Source: Isoetes taiwanensis
Taxonomy: Eukaryota > Streptophyta > Lycopodiopsida > Isoetales > Isoetaceae
DNA: 64,000 nucleotides
Direction of reading: 5' to 3'
Assembly: GCA_021234155.1 (NCBI GenBank)
Contig: JAJEKV010000023.1
Span: 2,594,557 to 2,658,556, forward strand
This document shows, one piece after another, positions 23,884 through 34,566 of this stretch. Numbering within the stretch: position 1 is the stretch's first letter; the number at the start of each line of letters is the position of its first letter. The notes under the pieces are model-generated. The model did no database searches. It was not told the origin of the DNA and worked only from the letters and a program-made list of their open reading frames with translations. The position numbers and the translations under genes were made by a program.

Positions 23884-26800
23884 TTGCGGGTGCTAGCCTG
23901 GAACGTCCATGGATTATCTCAAGCAAAAGTATATGCTGCTGAGAGCTTGTGGAACCAGACCGATTTAGTTTTATTGTCTGAAACATGGGAACATCAATCT
24001 CGGAACTTACCACAAATTCAAGGCTTTTATTTAGTTGACTCAGCTTGGAATGTGAAGGAATCTGGGGTTGGCAGAGGGAATGGAGGATTAGCAGTATATA
24101 TTCGTAATGAATTTAAGGATAATGTGACAATTATGTCAAAGCATTCTTGTAACCAATTCATTTGGCTCAGAATTGAATGTGGTGGTAAGCTAGCTTATGT
24201 AGCCACATGCTACTTTGCGCCACTAAATATGAAATTGTATACGCAGAAAGGGATGGATAAGGAAAAGCCATTGCATGATCTTACGAAAACAGCTCTAGAA
24301 TATAGAAAAACATGAGACATTTTACTTGTTGGAGACTTTAATGCACGAACCAAAGGGATGCAAGCAATCTCCTATGAACATGCAAAACCAGGAGACAAGC
24401 TTCTTCTTGAGCGAGAAGATTCGAACTTCATCAGGAGATCAAATGATAAGATTAAAAACGGTATGGGTGATTTCTTGCTTGAATTTGCCACGGTTTGTGG
24501 AATGAAAATCTTGAATGGTATTAGTAAGTTTAAAGATTCAAACGAGTCCACATGCTTTACTCCCACGGGGGATAGTACTGTTGATTACTTGCTAGCTCTG
24601 GAATCAGATTCTATGGTTAAGAGCTTTAGAATTTTGGAAAAAACTGCAGAATCTGATCATGCATGCCTTTTGTTCGAGCTGGATATGGAAATATGTAAAG
24701 GATTACAACGAGATATGTTTATACCGAAGCTGAAACTAGACTATAGTAAAAAGGAAATGTTTCAGAATAAACTTACAGTGCTGCTTGAACAAACTTCGTG
24801 GGCAGGGGAAGTAGAAGGAGATTCGGACACGTTAGCAAACATATTGAAGGCAGCGGCAAGTAGCAGTTTTGGGTATACTAAGAAGAGGTCGAATGGTTTA
24901 CCGTGCAATAGCTGGTGGGATTTAGAATGTAAAGAGGCAAGAAATCGTATTCCCAAAGGATGCAAGGTGAAACCGGTATGGTATAAGCGGTTGATCAGAA
25001 TGAAAAAGAGAAAATATTATGCTAAAAGGCAAACTGAACTGGGGGATCTTTTCAAGAAACAACCAAAATTATTTTGGACTAAACTATTAAGGAGGCCAGA
25101 TAGTACGCAGCTAGACATAAATGACCTGGTCCAACTGGTAAAAGAGTTATACTTTTGTAATGATGCACTTAGTATGGATGTCGCAGAAGTTAAAGAGGAC
25201 ATTTTGTCAAAGAGGATGTGTATAGGCAACTCAAGAGAATGCATAATGGTAAGGCTGCTGATTTTTCGGGTATACCGGCTGAGCTCATTAAGTGGGCAGG
25301 AGATGATATAATTAACAAACTCACAGAATTACTGAATAAAGCAGTCCAGCAAGGTTTACCAAAAGCTTGGTGCGAATGTAAGGTGGTTCCCATTCATAAG
25401 TTGGGCAGTAAAAAGGAGGCTAAGAACTATAGAACTATAATGATTGGGAGTGTTTTTTCAAAGCTTTTAGGAGGCATGTTGGAGCATAAGATCAGTACTT
25501 GGGCTGATGAAAATGGGAAAAGGGCACATTCTCAAGCAGGTTTTAGAAAGAATCATAGCACGTTGGATCATCTGCTTACATTGAGAGTGATGATTGAGCG
25601 GGCAAAGGGGCCTAGGAAGGCTCTATTTCTAGCCTTTATTGACTTCTCGAAGGCATTTGACACTGTGCCTCGAGAAGGTTTGGGTGCTAGGATGGAGAGA
25701 TTGGGAGTTCCATTTGCTAGCACGTCTATATGAAGAAGTCCTGGCCAAGTTGTCAACGGAGATGCCTACTGAGATTAGGAGCACAATTGGATTCCGTCAG
25801 GGGTGCCCATTGTCCCCGACGTTGTTTGGTTTATACATAGATGAATTGGAAGAATGGCTCAGGGCCAACGGGCATGTAGGCTCCAAACTAGGTGATTTTG
25901 TGATTCAGCTTTTGCTGTACGCAGATGATGTTGTGTTATTGTCCGAGTCCCCAGAAGGGCTCCAGAAACATTTGGAGATTCTCAGTGCATTTTGTAGTCA
26001 ACGTAAGATGAAGATGAATTTGTCAAAGTCTAAAATAATGGTATTTGGTACCATTAAGAGGCCACGTTTTCTATACCAGGGGGAAGAACTCGAAACTGTG
26101 GACTGCTACAAGTATCTTGGTCTTGAGGTATGCTCTAATTACAAATGGAAAACATGTGTGAGGAAACGAATTGTAGGGGGAAAATCAGCTCTGTATGCCC
26201 TTTTTTCTAGATGCCATAAAATGTCATTGGATAGTTGGGGGCTAAAAAAGATGTTGTTTAAGACCTTAGTACAGACGGTGGTATTGTACGGTGTTCCCAT
26301 ATGGGGGGCTTCCATCTCTAGAAAACTCTGGAGCGAGGTGGAACAAGTGTTGAAGATATTCATTCAAGAAGAGCTAGGAGTCAGAAAGCAAATTCCTTAT
26401 GCTATATTACTGGCTGAAACTGGTCTGTTGCCTCTAGAAGCTGAAGCGATATGTCTGACTGTTAATTTTGTGAATAGACTAAGGAAGATGGATGATAATA
26501 GGCTGCCGAAAATGGCAATGGAACATTCGGGTACCTTGGGCTGGTATCACAATGTACTTGAATGGGTTAAGAGCTGGGGGTTTTCAGATGCAATTTTTAC
26601 TGACTCTGAATTAGGGGTTCGGGAGATGATACAGGATCAGGTAGTCAGAAAGATTTGGGCAGATAAGGGCACTAGGATGACCTTCTATCAGCAGGAAGTA
26701 AATCCTATGTTGGTATATGCAGACCAGGACTATCTAAATGCACCTATGTCCAGGCATATGAGATACATTATTGCTAAGTACAGGACAGGATCACATTCTC

Positions 26801-27051
26801 TAGGGATAGAAACAGGGAGATGGGCTCGAATACCGCGAGAAGAAAGAGTTTGCATAATATGCCAGTCGGGGGAGGTAGAAACTGAGGACCACGTTTTTAT
26901 ACATTGCAGTGCTTATGAAGACATTAGAGAGAGACACAACATTGCATATCCAGATTTTCATTTACTTTTGTCGTTAGATCCTAGAATATTGTGTAGTTTC
27001 TTAAAAGATGTCGATTCTCATCGAAACTTGTTGATAAAATTGAACACGTGA
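23884..27051 (+). pseudogene. LINE ORF2 (endonuclease, RT, zinc cluster), nearly intact
   Basis: The endonuclease begins VLAWNVHGLSQ, then LLSETWEH, an in-frame TGA at about 24313, VGDFNARTKG, STVDYLLALESD and ESDHACLL. Reverse transcriptase follows: NGKAADFSGIPAEL, KKEAKNYRTIMIGS, AFIDFSKAFDTVP, FRQGCPLSPTLFGLYID and intact YADDVVLL at about 25918. The C-terminus has CIICQSGEVETEDHVFIHC, a CCHC-type cluster. Breaks lie at about 24313, 25240 and 25710. The protein would nick DNA and carry out target-primed reverse transcription. Confidence 0.85.
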
Positions 27052-27100
27052 TGTAGTTAGTTGCTCCATGACCTTCAAGGTCCTTAAGGGGCATGATAAT

Positions 27101-27102
27101 AA

Positions 27103-27180
<78 letters not shown>
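27101..27180 (+). repeat. (TTA)n LINE tail, about 26 units
   Basis: An uninterrupted run of ATT/TTA units directly follows the LINE 3' UTR and stops at the resumption of the gypsy LTR, so it is the element tail rather than an independent microsatellite. Confidence 0.85.
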
Positions 27181-27182
<2 letters not shown>

Positions 27183-28155
27183 TCAAATACATAACACAAA
27201 TACTTCAGGATCCACGGGTATCGACCCAAAACCCAAAATAGCATGTTGCGGCATCTCTGAGCTACTAGTCTCTAACTCATTAGACAACCTTCATCTAGGT
27301 GCAACTCGACATAACTAATGCCAAGTCCTCACTAGCGAGCTTCATCAGTGCCCACGCGCTAGTGTCGAGTGACTAGCACTCGTGGCCTATTTCTGCTTAG
27401 TCTCTCCGGGGAGCTGTGGGCAGACCACGGTGCAACTAAGCTAGCAACATGATGGAAGTTCAATTCCATTTAACTGTCAAATTTGAACATTTTTACTTGT
27501 TCTATATATTTCCCTTCTAACATTCCTGTAAAGTGTATCTATAAGCAACTCAAGGACACTCTAACTCAGAAGGATTGACATAATTATAACCCATATAAGC
27601 TATAAGTAAATATCAAAGACTTTGGAAAAGGTAAGACACCACGAACCATAGACAAATATATCAAAGACTTTGAAAAAGGTAAGATACCACGAACCATAGA
27701 CAATCTTAAATTCTTGATTTTGCTCGGGCTTGAACCATCGCCATTAAACCAAAAGACAAAGCCCTTAACCATTAAACCAAAATAAATTTTGTTTTGATTA
27801 AAAAAACAATTCATTTATCATTTAAACTTTATATTAGAATGGAATAACAAAAGAAATATCTTGCTTCCTTTTCTAATTTCGATGAACCCTAAAGGGCAAA
27901 TACAGCAGCGGCGGGACAGTATAAGCGGTCGAACGCTGAATGCTATGGAAACAGCAGAGATATAAGACTTTGTTTTTATTTTTATTTCTTCCTTTCTTGT
28001 CTGTCGTTATTAAAGATAGAAGCATCGTGGCATAGGTCCTTATATCCGACCAGGAAGATAGCATCGACAAAGAATTGGAAGAGCGGATTTGAGATAAGGC
28101 TATCGAAATCAGGGACAAGCGAATAAGATATTGTTGAATAAGAGGTTGCCGTAAT
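27181..28155 (-). repeat. Gypsy copy A LTR, main part
   Basis: On the minus strand this matches the LTRs at 28680-29067 and 14100-14898. Together with 23043-23073 it forms one LTR split by the LINE. Its far end near 28155 merges with the repeated segments of the adjoining LTR B, so the border is approximate. Confidence 0.65.
27726..27779 (-). promoter_or_regulatory. Pol III A- and B-box pair, second copy
   Basis: The complement of 27769-27779 reads TGGTTTAATGG (A box) and of 27726-27736 reads GGTTCAAGCCC (B box), as in the LTR copy at 14651-14704. Confidence 0.45.
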
Positions 28156-28540
28156 CACGGACTGAGATAGAAACCTCTGCCAAAATCAGAGACTGGGGTA
28201 GAAATTATTATGCAACATGTTCTTGATCTGTGGGCTTTGCTTTTATTTTTATTTTTATTTCTTCCTTTCTTATTAGCAGCAGGTAGAAATTATTAGCAGC
28301 GTGTTCTTGATCTGTGCCTATAGATTTAGAAAACAGAACGTAAGAAAGGGGAAGGAGAGAAGAGCCAACGGAACAAGAAGATGCCGCGGGAATCACGGAC
28401 TGAGATAGAAACCTCTGCCGAAATCAGAGACTGAGGTAGAAATTGTTATGCAACATGTTCTTGATCTGTGCCTATAGATTTAGAAAACAGAACGCAAGAA
28501 AGGGGAAGGAGAGAAGAGCCAACGGAACAACGGAACAAGA
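28156..28540 (+). repeat. Duplicated LTR segments at head-to-head junction
   Basis: CGGACTGAGATAGAAACC...TGTTCTTGATCTGTG occurs at about 28156 and 28395, and AAAGGGGAAGGAGAGAAGAG occurs at about 28348 and 28498. The same words are in LTR C at about 14130. This is the junction where LTR A and LTR B meet start to start. Confidence 0.65.
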
Positions 28541-29067
28541 AGATATTTTTGTCTATGGTTCGTGGTATTTTATGTTTTTCAAAGTCTTCGATATTTACTT
28601 ATAGCTTATATGGGTTATAATTATGTCAATCTTTATGAGTTAGTGTCCTTGAGTTGTTTATAGATACACTTTACAGGAATGTTAGAAGGGCAATATATAG
28701 AACAAGTAAAAATGTTCAAACTTGACAGTTAAATGGAATTGAACTTCCATCATGTTGCTAGCCTAGTTGCACCTTGGTCTGCCCACAGCTCTCCGGAGAG
28801 ACTAAGAAGAAACCGAGGCCACGAGTGCTAGTCACTCGTCACTAGCAAATGGGCACTGATAAAGCTCGCTAGTGAGGACTTGGCATTAGTCACGTCGAGT
28901 TGCACTTAGATGAATGTTGTCTCATGAGCTAGAGGCCAGTAGCTCAGGGATGCCGCAACATGCTATTTTGGGTTTTGGGTCGATACGCATGTTCTGCACC
29001 TAAGGATCCTGAAGTATTTGTGTTATGTATTTAAGTATTAATCGGTGTTGGGCAGAGGGCCGTCACA
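28541..29067 (+). repeat. Gypsy copy B LTR (right end)
   Basis: The LTR ends CGTCACA at 29067, four bases before the primer-binding site. It matches LTR A in reverse and LTR C in the same orientation. Compared with copy C it lacks the middle part carrying the Pol III boxes. Confidence 0.7.
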
Positions 29068-29071
29068 AAAT

Positions 29072-29083
29072 TGGTATCAGAGC
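29072..29083 (+). promoter_or_regulatory. Primer-binding site, initiator Met tRNA type
   Basis: TGGTATCAGAGC, four bases after the LTR end, as in copy A. Confidence 0.85.
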
Positions 29084-30517
29084 CAATCATGGGTTGAACC
29101 TAGTTATTGTTTATAAATAAAAATAAAAATAAAAATAAAAAAAAAAAATAAAAATAAAAAATTGTGAGATTTGAACTCAAAGCGCTTCTTATCTACAATG
29201 ATTTTATGGTATAAGCTATCACAAAATGACTTTCAATGCCAATACACTATTTCTAAGGTATAAAGGCTATTTCTTCATTCCTAAAGGAGCACTTTCTATT
29301 ATAGAATTTGAGATAGAGATACAAAATAGTAACATGTCTGAACATGGTGTTGGAGTATCATAGTCTAGTATAGGTAGGTGCAATTCATAAAGCGTAATGG
29401 TTATTCCTAACTCCACAAATAAGGTTATAGTGGGGTTATGATTGTATCATGAATCGTGAGACAAAACACCATATAGCAAAGAATAGTAACATGTTAAAGA
29501 ATAATTTTAGATTATTTTATCACCTAATATATGTAGATCTCGTGTCATTACTACTTGTGTTTAGGGTCTTTATCCATTTTCTTTTGATATCTAGTACTTT
29601 GTCACCTCCTCGCGGAACTCATGATGCACCTGAGAGTTGGAACTCTCAACCTAGAATCCTCTTGTTACATAAAATATAACAATCCACTATTTTCCTATTG
29701 TTTACAATAGTTTAGAAGTGATAAAATAGACAGTGTCAGTTTGCTTAATGAATAACGGTTAAGCAAGGCAATAAACTACCTTATCTTAGGGTATGTACAC
29801 GCCACAATATTCACTACCAAAACCATTCCTATACCATTGTTATGCTCATAACAATTGCTTCCCAACCATGATGAAGAACCATGACATAATCTCTAATTTT
29901 TCCTTTGTAATTAACTTGGGGTTAATGTTTGTATGTACATGGACTTGCAATATTGGGATGTAAAGGACAAGCTGTAGCCCACATTTAAATACCATAGGAT
30001 GCATGCCATTAACAGTAAGCATTGTAAACACATAGGATATGCCTATGTGGATCTGACACAATTATAGCAGAGCGAAATGCTGGACATGCTGGACATATAT
30101 GTGGCACCTGTGGAACCCGTAGAACCCGAAGTAGAGAAGATATGGTTGTGGGGGGTCAATCCACCAGTGGGTAGCATATAGCTATGTAAAGCAACATGCT
30201 GCTTTCCCTTCCAACTTGAGGAAACTCAAGGTGTAGAGGCAGGTCTTACAAGTGTAGGACTGGAATGGGCAACTGGTGGTTTGCTAACTGTTAATGTTAA
30301 AATTTTCGTGTGACATTAGTTAATTTACCTAGTTCATGATATGGTCGCTTAATGGATGCAAAACAATAAATTGAATGAATGAGGGCATGGGTAATAGGTA
30401 AGGAATGTGGTGACTATGTCATGGCCTCTACAAGAATTATGAAAGCAAAAATATGATAGGAATTTGTTTTGAAACTTTAGATAGTTTGATGTTATTTCGA
30501 TAGACCTAGAGAGTTCA

Positions 30518-31574
30518 TTGAGTACGAAATTTTTATGTATTCTCCAGGTGGAACTACCTCCTAGGGAACATATATCTAGTCCTCATCGTGCTGCTAGTAA
30601 TGCCAATCGAGAGAAGAGTAGTTTTGACGCAATGAGGAAAACTTTAGAATCCTCTATATTGCAAGCTTTGTTAAGTTTCCAAACAAGCATAGAGAACCAA
30701 CTTACTGATCTGAATCGAGTTAGTGCAAAGCAAATGCAAAACCTGCAAATGCAAATTGAAAATCTGCAACAAGGACAAAGACAGGTTAGAGATCATAAAT
30801 TTGCAAACTATTTAAGGGGGAATTTCCTTAATCCCGATTGAATAAATAGGGAGATGTAGGAGGTCCACAAGTATTGAGAACAAATAGTGGGAGAAGCCAC
30901 CAACGAGAGTCTTCGATGCCCCTAAGGTCGCACTCTAGGAGGAGCAAAAGGAATAAAAGTAGATGATACAACATCATCTATGTCTATGAGCCAATGGAAG
31001 GAAAGTTCTCAAGCACAAAAGAAGTCATCTGCTTTAAAGGAGATTTCCTACATATACAAGTTGGAACTATTTGATGGTTTTGATAAGGATGGAGTTAAGA
31101 CAGAAGCTTGGATTCAGAAAGCCAAAAATTATTTTATTGTAAGACAAGTTCCTAAAGAAGAAAAGGTGGGAGTAGTGGCATTGAGTTTGATTGGGAATGC
31201 TTTAATATGGTGGAATCGTCATAAGATAGCACATAAGGTGACTGATGAGGAAGTAGCTTGGGAGACTTTCAAGGAACTCTTCGTATCAAAATATTGTCCA
31301 CCTTCCTTTTATATTATACAGATGAATAAATTCATGGAGTGTAAACAGAAAGGGAAATCATTGGATAACTATATACAAGAATTCTCCACTTTGGAACGAC
31401 ATTGTCCAAGGTTAGATTCAAAGGCAAGAAATTCTGTTAAGCAAGCATCATTCTATACACTAAGTATTATAAAAAATAATTAGTCGCAGGAATTAGTTAG
31501 TCGCTTCGTGCAAGGACTAAATATGGAGCTTAAAAAGTTAGTTGGATGTGATCAACTTACCTTAGCACAAGGCT
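30518..31574 (+). pseudogene. gag: Gypsy gag (capsid) pseudogene
   Basis: A first frame (30518-30841) has a heptad-rich stretch, QLTDLNRVSAKQMQNLQMQI. A second (30980-31483) has the capsid signature: ISYIYKLELFDGFDKDG, GNALIWWNRHK, WETFKELFVSKY, and KQKGKSLDNYIQEFSTLERH, typical of the Retrotrans_gag family. The protein would form cytoplasmic particles. The frames are offset and the second ends in a stop at 31483, and the following DNA is interrupted. Confidence 0.75.
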
Positions 31575-32940
31575 CGAATATGTAGCATAATAACAGGGGG
31601 TTTTCTTTGTGTTTTTGTACGCTTTTCACTAAGGTTTTCCTATGATTTCGTGATGTATTCAAATGGATGTACTAATGCGTACATCTAGAGTGCACCATTT
31701 CCAAGCCATTGATTTTAGCTTTTTTTTTTCAACGGTCAACAACCAATGGCTCACAACAAAAGCCCTTTTTTTGTGCGTGTGGTGCATAATGGTCAACAAC
31801 CAATGGCTCACAACAAAAGCTCTCTTTTTGTGTGTGTGGTGCATAATGGGCACATGAAGGGCTTGAAGGGCGCATGTAGTGCAGTTTCCCCACTGGCAAC
31901 GCATTTCTTATCATAACTTTTGATCCAGAGCTCTGTTTGAGATGATTTTTATTGCGTTGGAAAGCTCTCTCCGAGATCTTTTTGATAGCATATGATATTG
32001 ATATGTTTTGGTTAAGTTATCTATGCTAAAACAGCAATTTTTCGGCCGGGTTTGGTAGGCTTTCACATCCTACCAGCTGATTAATACATGATTGCGCTAT
32101 TGGATATTGTTTTATGGCTCATTCCGAATGAAGCTTGCAAAAAATTACCATGCATTTTTAGATTTTGAGGCAGTTATTAAGCAAATTCCAAGGCTTCTAG
32201 ATCCTTGTGCTAACAAGCAGAAAAGTTTCCCACTTTGGTTTCTCACCACAAGAATCCATGGAGGCCAAAGGCTGCTGTTAAATTCCAGTTGAAAAATGTT
32301 TGTGTATGGGTGTTGCAAACTTTATGACTTTCAGAATAATGGGATCAATATGCTCTATCTTTATGGTAACTTTTACTTATGTTCTATTTGTTTATTGTGA
32401 TGAAATTCAAAAGCTACAGGTGATGAAAGCCTCAAATGAATTCTAGTTTTTTTCTGGTTTGAATTCTAAATTTTTTGTCACACCGGGGGAGGGAGGGGAC
32501 GTCCCTAAGGCCCCGAAGGGGCCAAAAAAATTTTTTTTGCAACACAAACCATTAACATCCAACATATAAATATTAAATCCCCCAACACATAACAACCATT
32601 GACATTAACAACCAACACATAACTACCGTTGATATTAATTAACACAACCATTGGGTCCAACACATTTAAATTAAAACCCCCCTTAAACCCCCTTTGGTTT
32701 TGGTGCATATTCACACGGGGGGTGACGTAGGGCAGCGAGAGCCCTCATAATTGTATTTTGCACGTACGAAATCAACACCATATAGTATTCCGCTTGAAAT
32801 TTTATAGTATTTTGCAAATCTTGTTATACAGTATAGCAAATTTTGTACTTGCATACCCCACAAACGAGGAACTTTACGTACGATGTAGATTAAGGAATAA
32901 GGGGTGAATATGCCTATCCAACAGCCACAAAGGAGAAATT
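31575..32940. other. Insertion of unknown type inside gypsy B gag
   Basis: The gag is interrupted between about 31575 and 32940. The insert has a 57-bp tandem duplication, a GC-rich G-tract region at about 32481-32520, and short repeats of AACACATAACAACC near 32580-32660. No terminal repeats or reading frames could be recognised. Confidence 0.35.
31734..31850 (+). repeat. Tandem duplication of a 57-bp unit
   Basis: GGTCAACAACCAATGGCTCA followed by CAACAAAAG, T-rich and GTGTGGTGCATAAT segments occurs at 31734 and 31791, a 57-base period, with a few substitutions. Confidence 0.8.
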
Positions 32941-33001
32941 TCCAAAAGAATTATAGAGATGAATCAAACTCCAAACTTTTCATAATGCCCCTAAGTTATC
33001 T

Positions 33002-33743
33002 TTGAATGCAATGTCACAGATGGATGAAGAAAAGAAGAAAGTTGAATATGATAAGTGCATGAAGAAAAATTTATGTTTTTACTGTAAGCAAAAGGAGCAT
33101 AGGGCACGTTTTCGCCCTAAGGAGAATAACTCAAATGCCAAGGTTCAAGGATCTCAAAATGTTGGGCCAATGAGAGCTCATCAAGCAAGTCTCATGGATT
33201 TAGAAGAAAATATGCAAGTTCGTGCAGCAGTCGATCAAGGGACAACGTAACTGCAGGCACATGTAGTGCAGGTTGAAGGTAAAATCAATGAAGTTCCTTT
33301 TAGTATTTTGATTGATATGGGAGCCACTCATAATTTTATTTCACCAAGGCTTAAGAATGGGTGAATACTAACCAATAAACCTTAAGAATGGTAAAAATGC
33401 TGATGGCAAGTGAAAAGCTACTAGTGAGTATGTACATGCATTAAAATGGAAAGTGCAAGTAATGCCTACAATTGCAAATTTCCATGTGCTTCAGCTAGGC
33501 TGATATGCTATGATTATAGGCATGGAATGGCTTAGTGAGGTGCAAGATTGTCATGAAAGAGTTGTGAGAGTAAAATCTAAGGAACATCAAGAGCTATATA
33601 CACTGGAAGAATTGAATAAGCAGTATTTTACTCCTAAGCCCATTTGTAGCAAATCAAGTGGTCAATTAGGAAGCATGAAAGGTTGGGGTTGCTTGTACTC
33701 AAAGGGTTGCATTCAATATGATGACAACATGTATATGTATTGA
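33002..33743 (+). pseudogene. Gypsy zinc knuckle and protease remnant
   Basis: KNLCFYCKQKEHRAR is a damaged CCHC knuckle (the last Cys is missing). At about 33299 the frame reads FSILIDMGATHNFISPRL, an aspartic protease whose DTG has become DMG, and later AMIIGMEWLSE closes the protease-like domain. Stops and small deletions separate the pieces. Nothing recognisable as reverse transcriptase follows. Confidence 0.65.
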
Positions 33744-33760
33744 CTATTGGTCTAAAGCTT

Positions 33761-34566
33761 TTCTTAGTTTTTTCAATGATTCCTTGATGTCTTATAGATC
33801 ACTACAACTTTATTGTTCAAACTTCCCTTTCCTTTGAGTTCTTCATCCCATTGCCCAAGACTTCATGCGAGCCCTTGTTGAAAAATGTTGCTTTTTTATT
33901 TACATATTATACAATTTCATCAAACTCAGAGTTATACATCTAGAGTAACAAAATCTAATAGATTTATTTTATTGTCTACATTTTTCTTTAGCTTATTATA
34001 TGTCTAGAGTAACAAAATTTAGCACAATTATTTTATCACCGATATTTTTCTCTAGCTTATTTGAATCAAGTGTTATAATAAACATTGAAAGTGACAACAT
34101 TTTTTCAACACAGATAAGTTACGCAGCCATTAGCCTTCAAGAAAGGAAAATTTATGATCCATCAAAGCTTCTCCATCGCAATGTTAGTTCTCATTATTAA
34201 GTCATGCTAATGATTTTTGTTGCATCTTTGGGAACCTGCAAATTCCTAATGTTGGATTGCCTAAGCTCTGTAGAAACGCTAGACTCTGTGACATGAATAT
34301 CTCACCCAATTTGCCGGCCATTGAACTTGCAAAAACAATCCAGATTAGAAATGACTGATGTCAATGCTGAAGAATTCTGCAATTAAAATAATCCGGATTA
34401 GAAAAGTGTGATGTGAATGCTAAGAAACTCTTCCAAAGAGGAGGAAAGGATTTTTGCCTTAGAAAATCTAGCCTATTATTTTGACAACAATGTCGACTTA
34501 TTGTTGCCTAATAGACTTGCATTCTCAAGAAATAGAATTACCATGGTTGATTGACAAAAAACTGTG
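33761..34566. other. Unassigned interval
   Basis: TCTAGAGTAACAAAAT followed by a TTATTTTAT stretch is tandemly repeated at about 33940 and 34001. A short plus-strand frame at about 34340-34560 (DVNAEEF, CDVNAKKLF) hints at a leucine-rich-repeat pseudogene but is too weak to call. Confidence 0.3.

Larger units (their letters stand above)
23074..27180 (+). mobile_element. Near-full-length LINE, family 2, inside LTR A
   Basis: The element sits exactly between CCGATTAAT and ACTCAAATAC, which are contiguous in the uninterrupted LTR at 29030-29045 on the other strand. It has a short 5' UTR, ORF1 (23163-23873), ORF2 (23884-27051), a 50-base 3' UTR and a (TTA)n tail. At 4.1 kb it is probably complete or nearly so. 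Only a few frame changes are present, so it is younger than the family 1 copies, though not active. Confidence 0.85.
29068..33760 (+). mobile_element. Gypsy copy B internal region, pol missing
   Basis: It begins with the primer-binding site, a leader of about 1.4 kb that mirrors copy A, and a broken gag. A 1.4-kb insertion of unknown type follows at about 31575-32940, then the gag zinc knuckle and protease. No reverse transcriptase or integrase follows. The element is therefore a partial, non-autonomous copy. Confidence 0.7.

Noticed and set aside
27001-27192. Asparagine-rich protein on the minus strand
   Set aside because: It is the translation of the (TTA)n LINE tail.
34340-34560. Leucine-rich-repeat resistance-gene fragment
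   Set aside because: Only two short words (DVNAEEF, CDVNAKKLF) recur; no LRR periodicity or NB-ARC motif is present.
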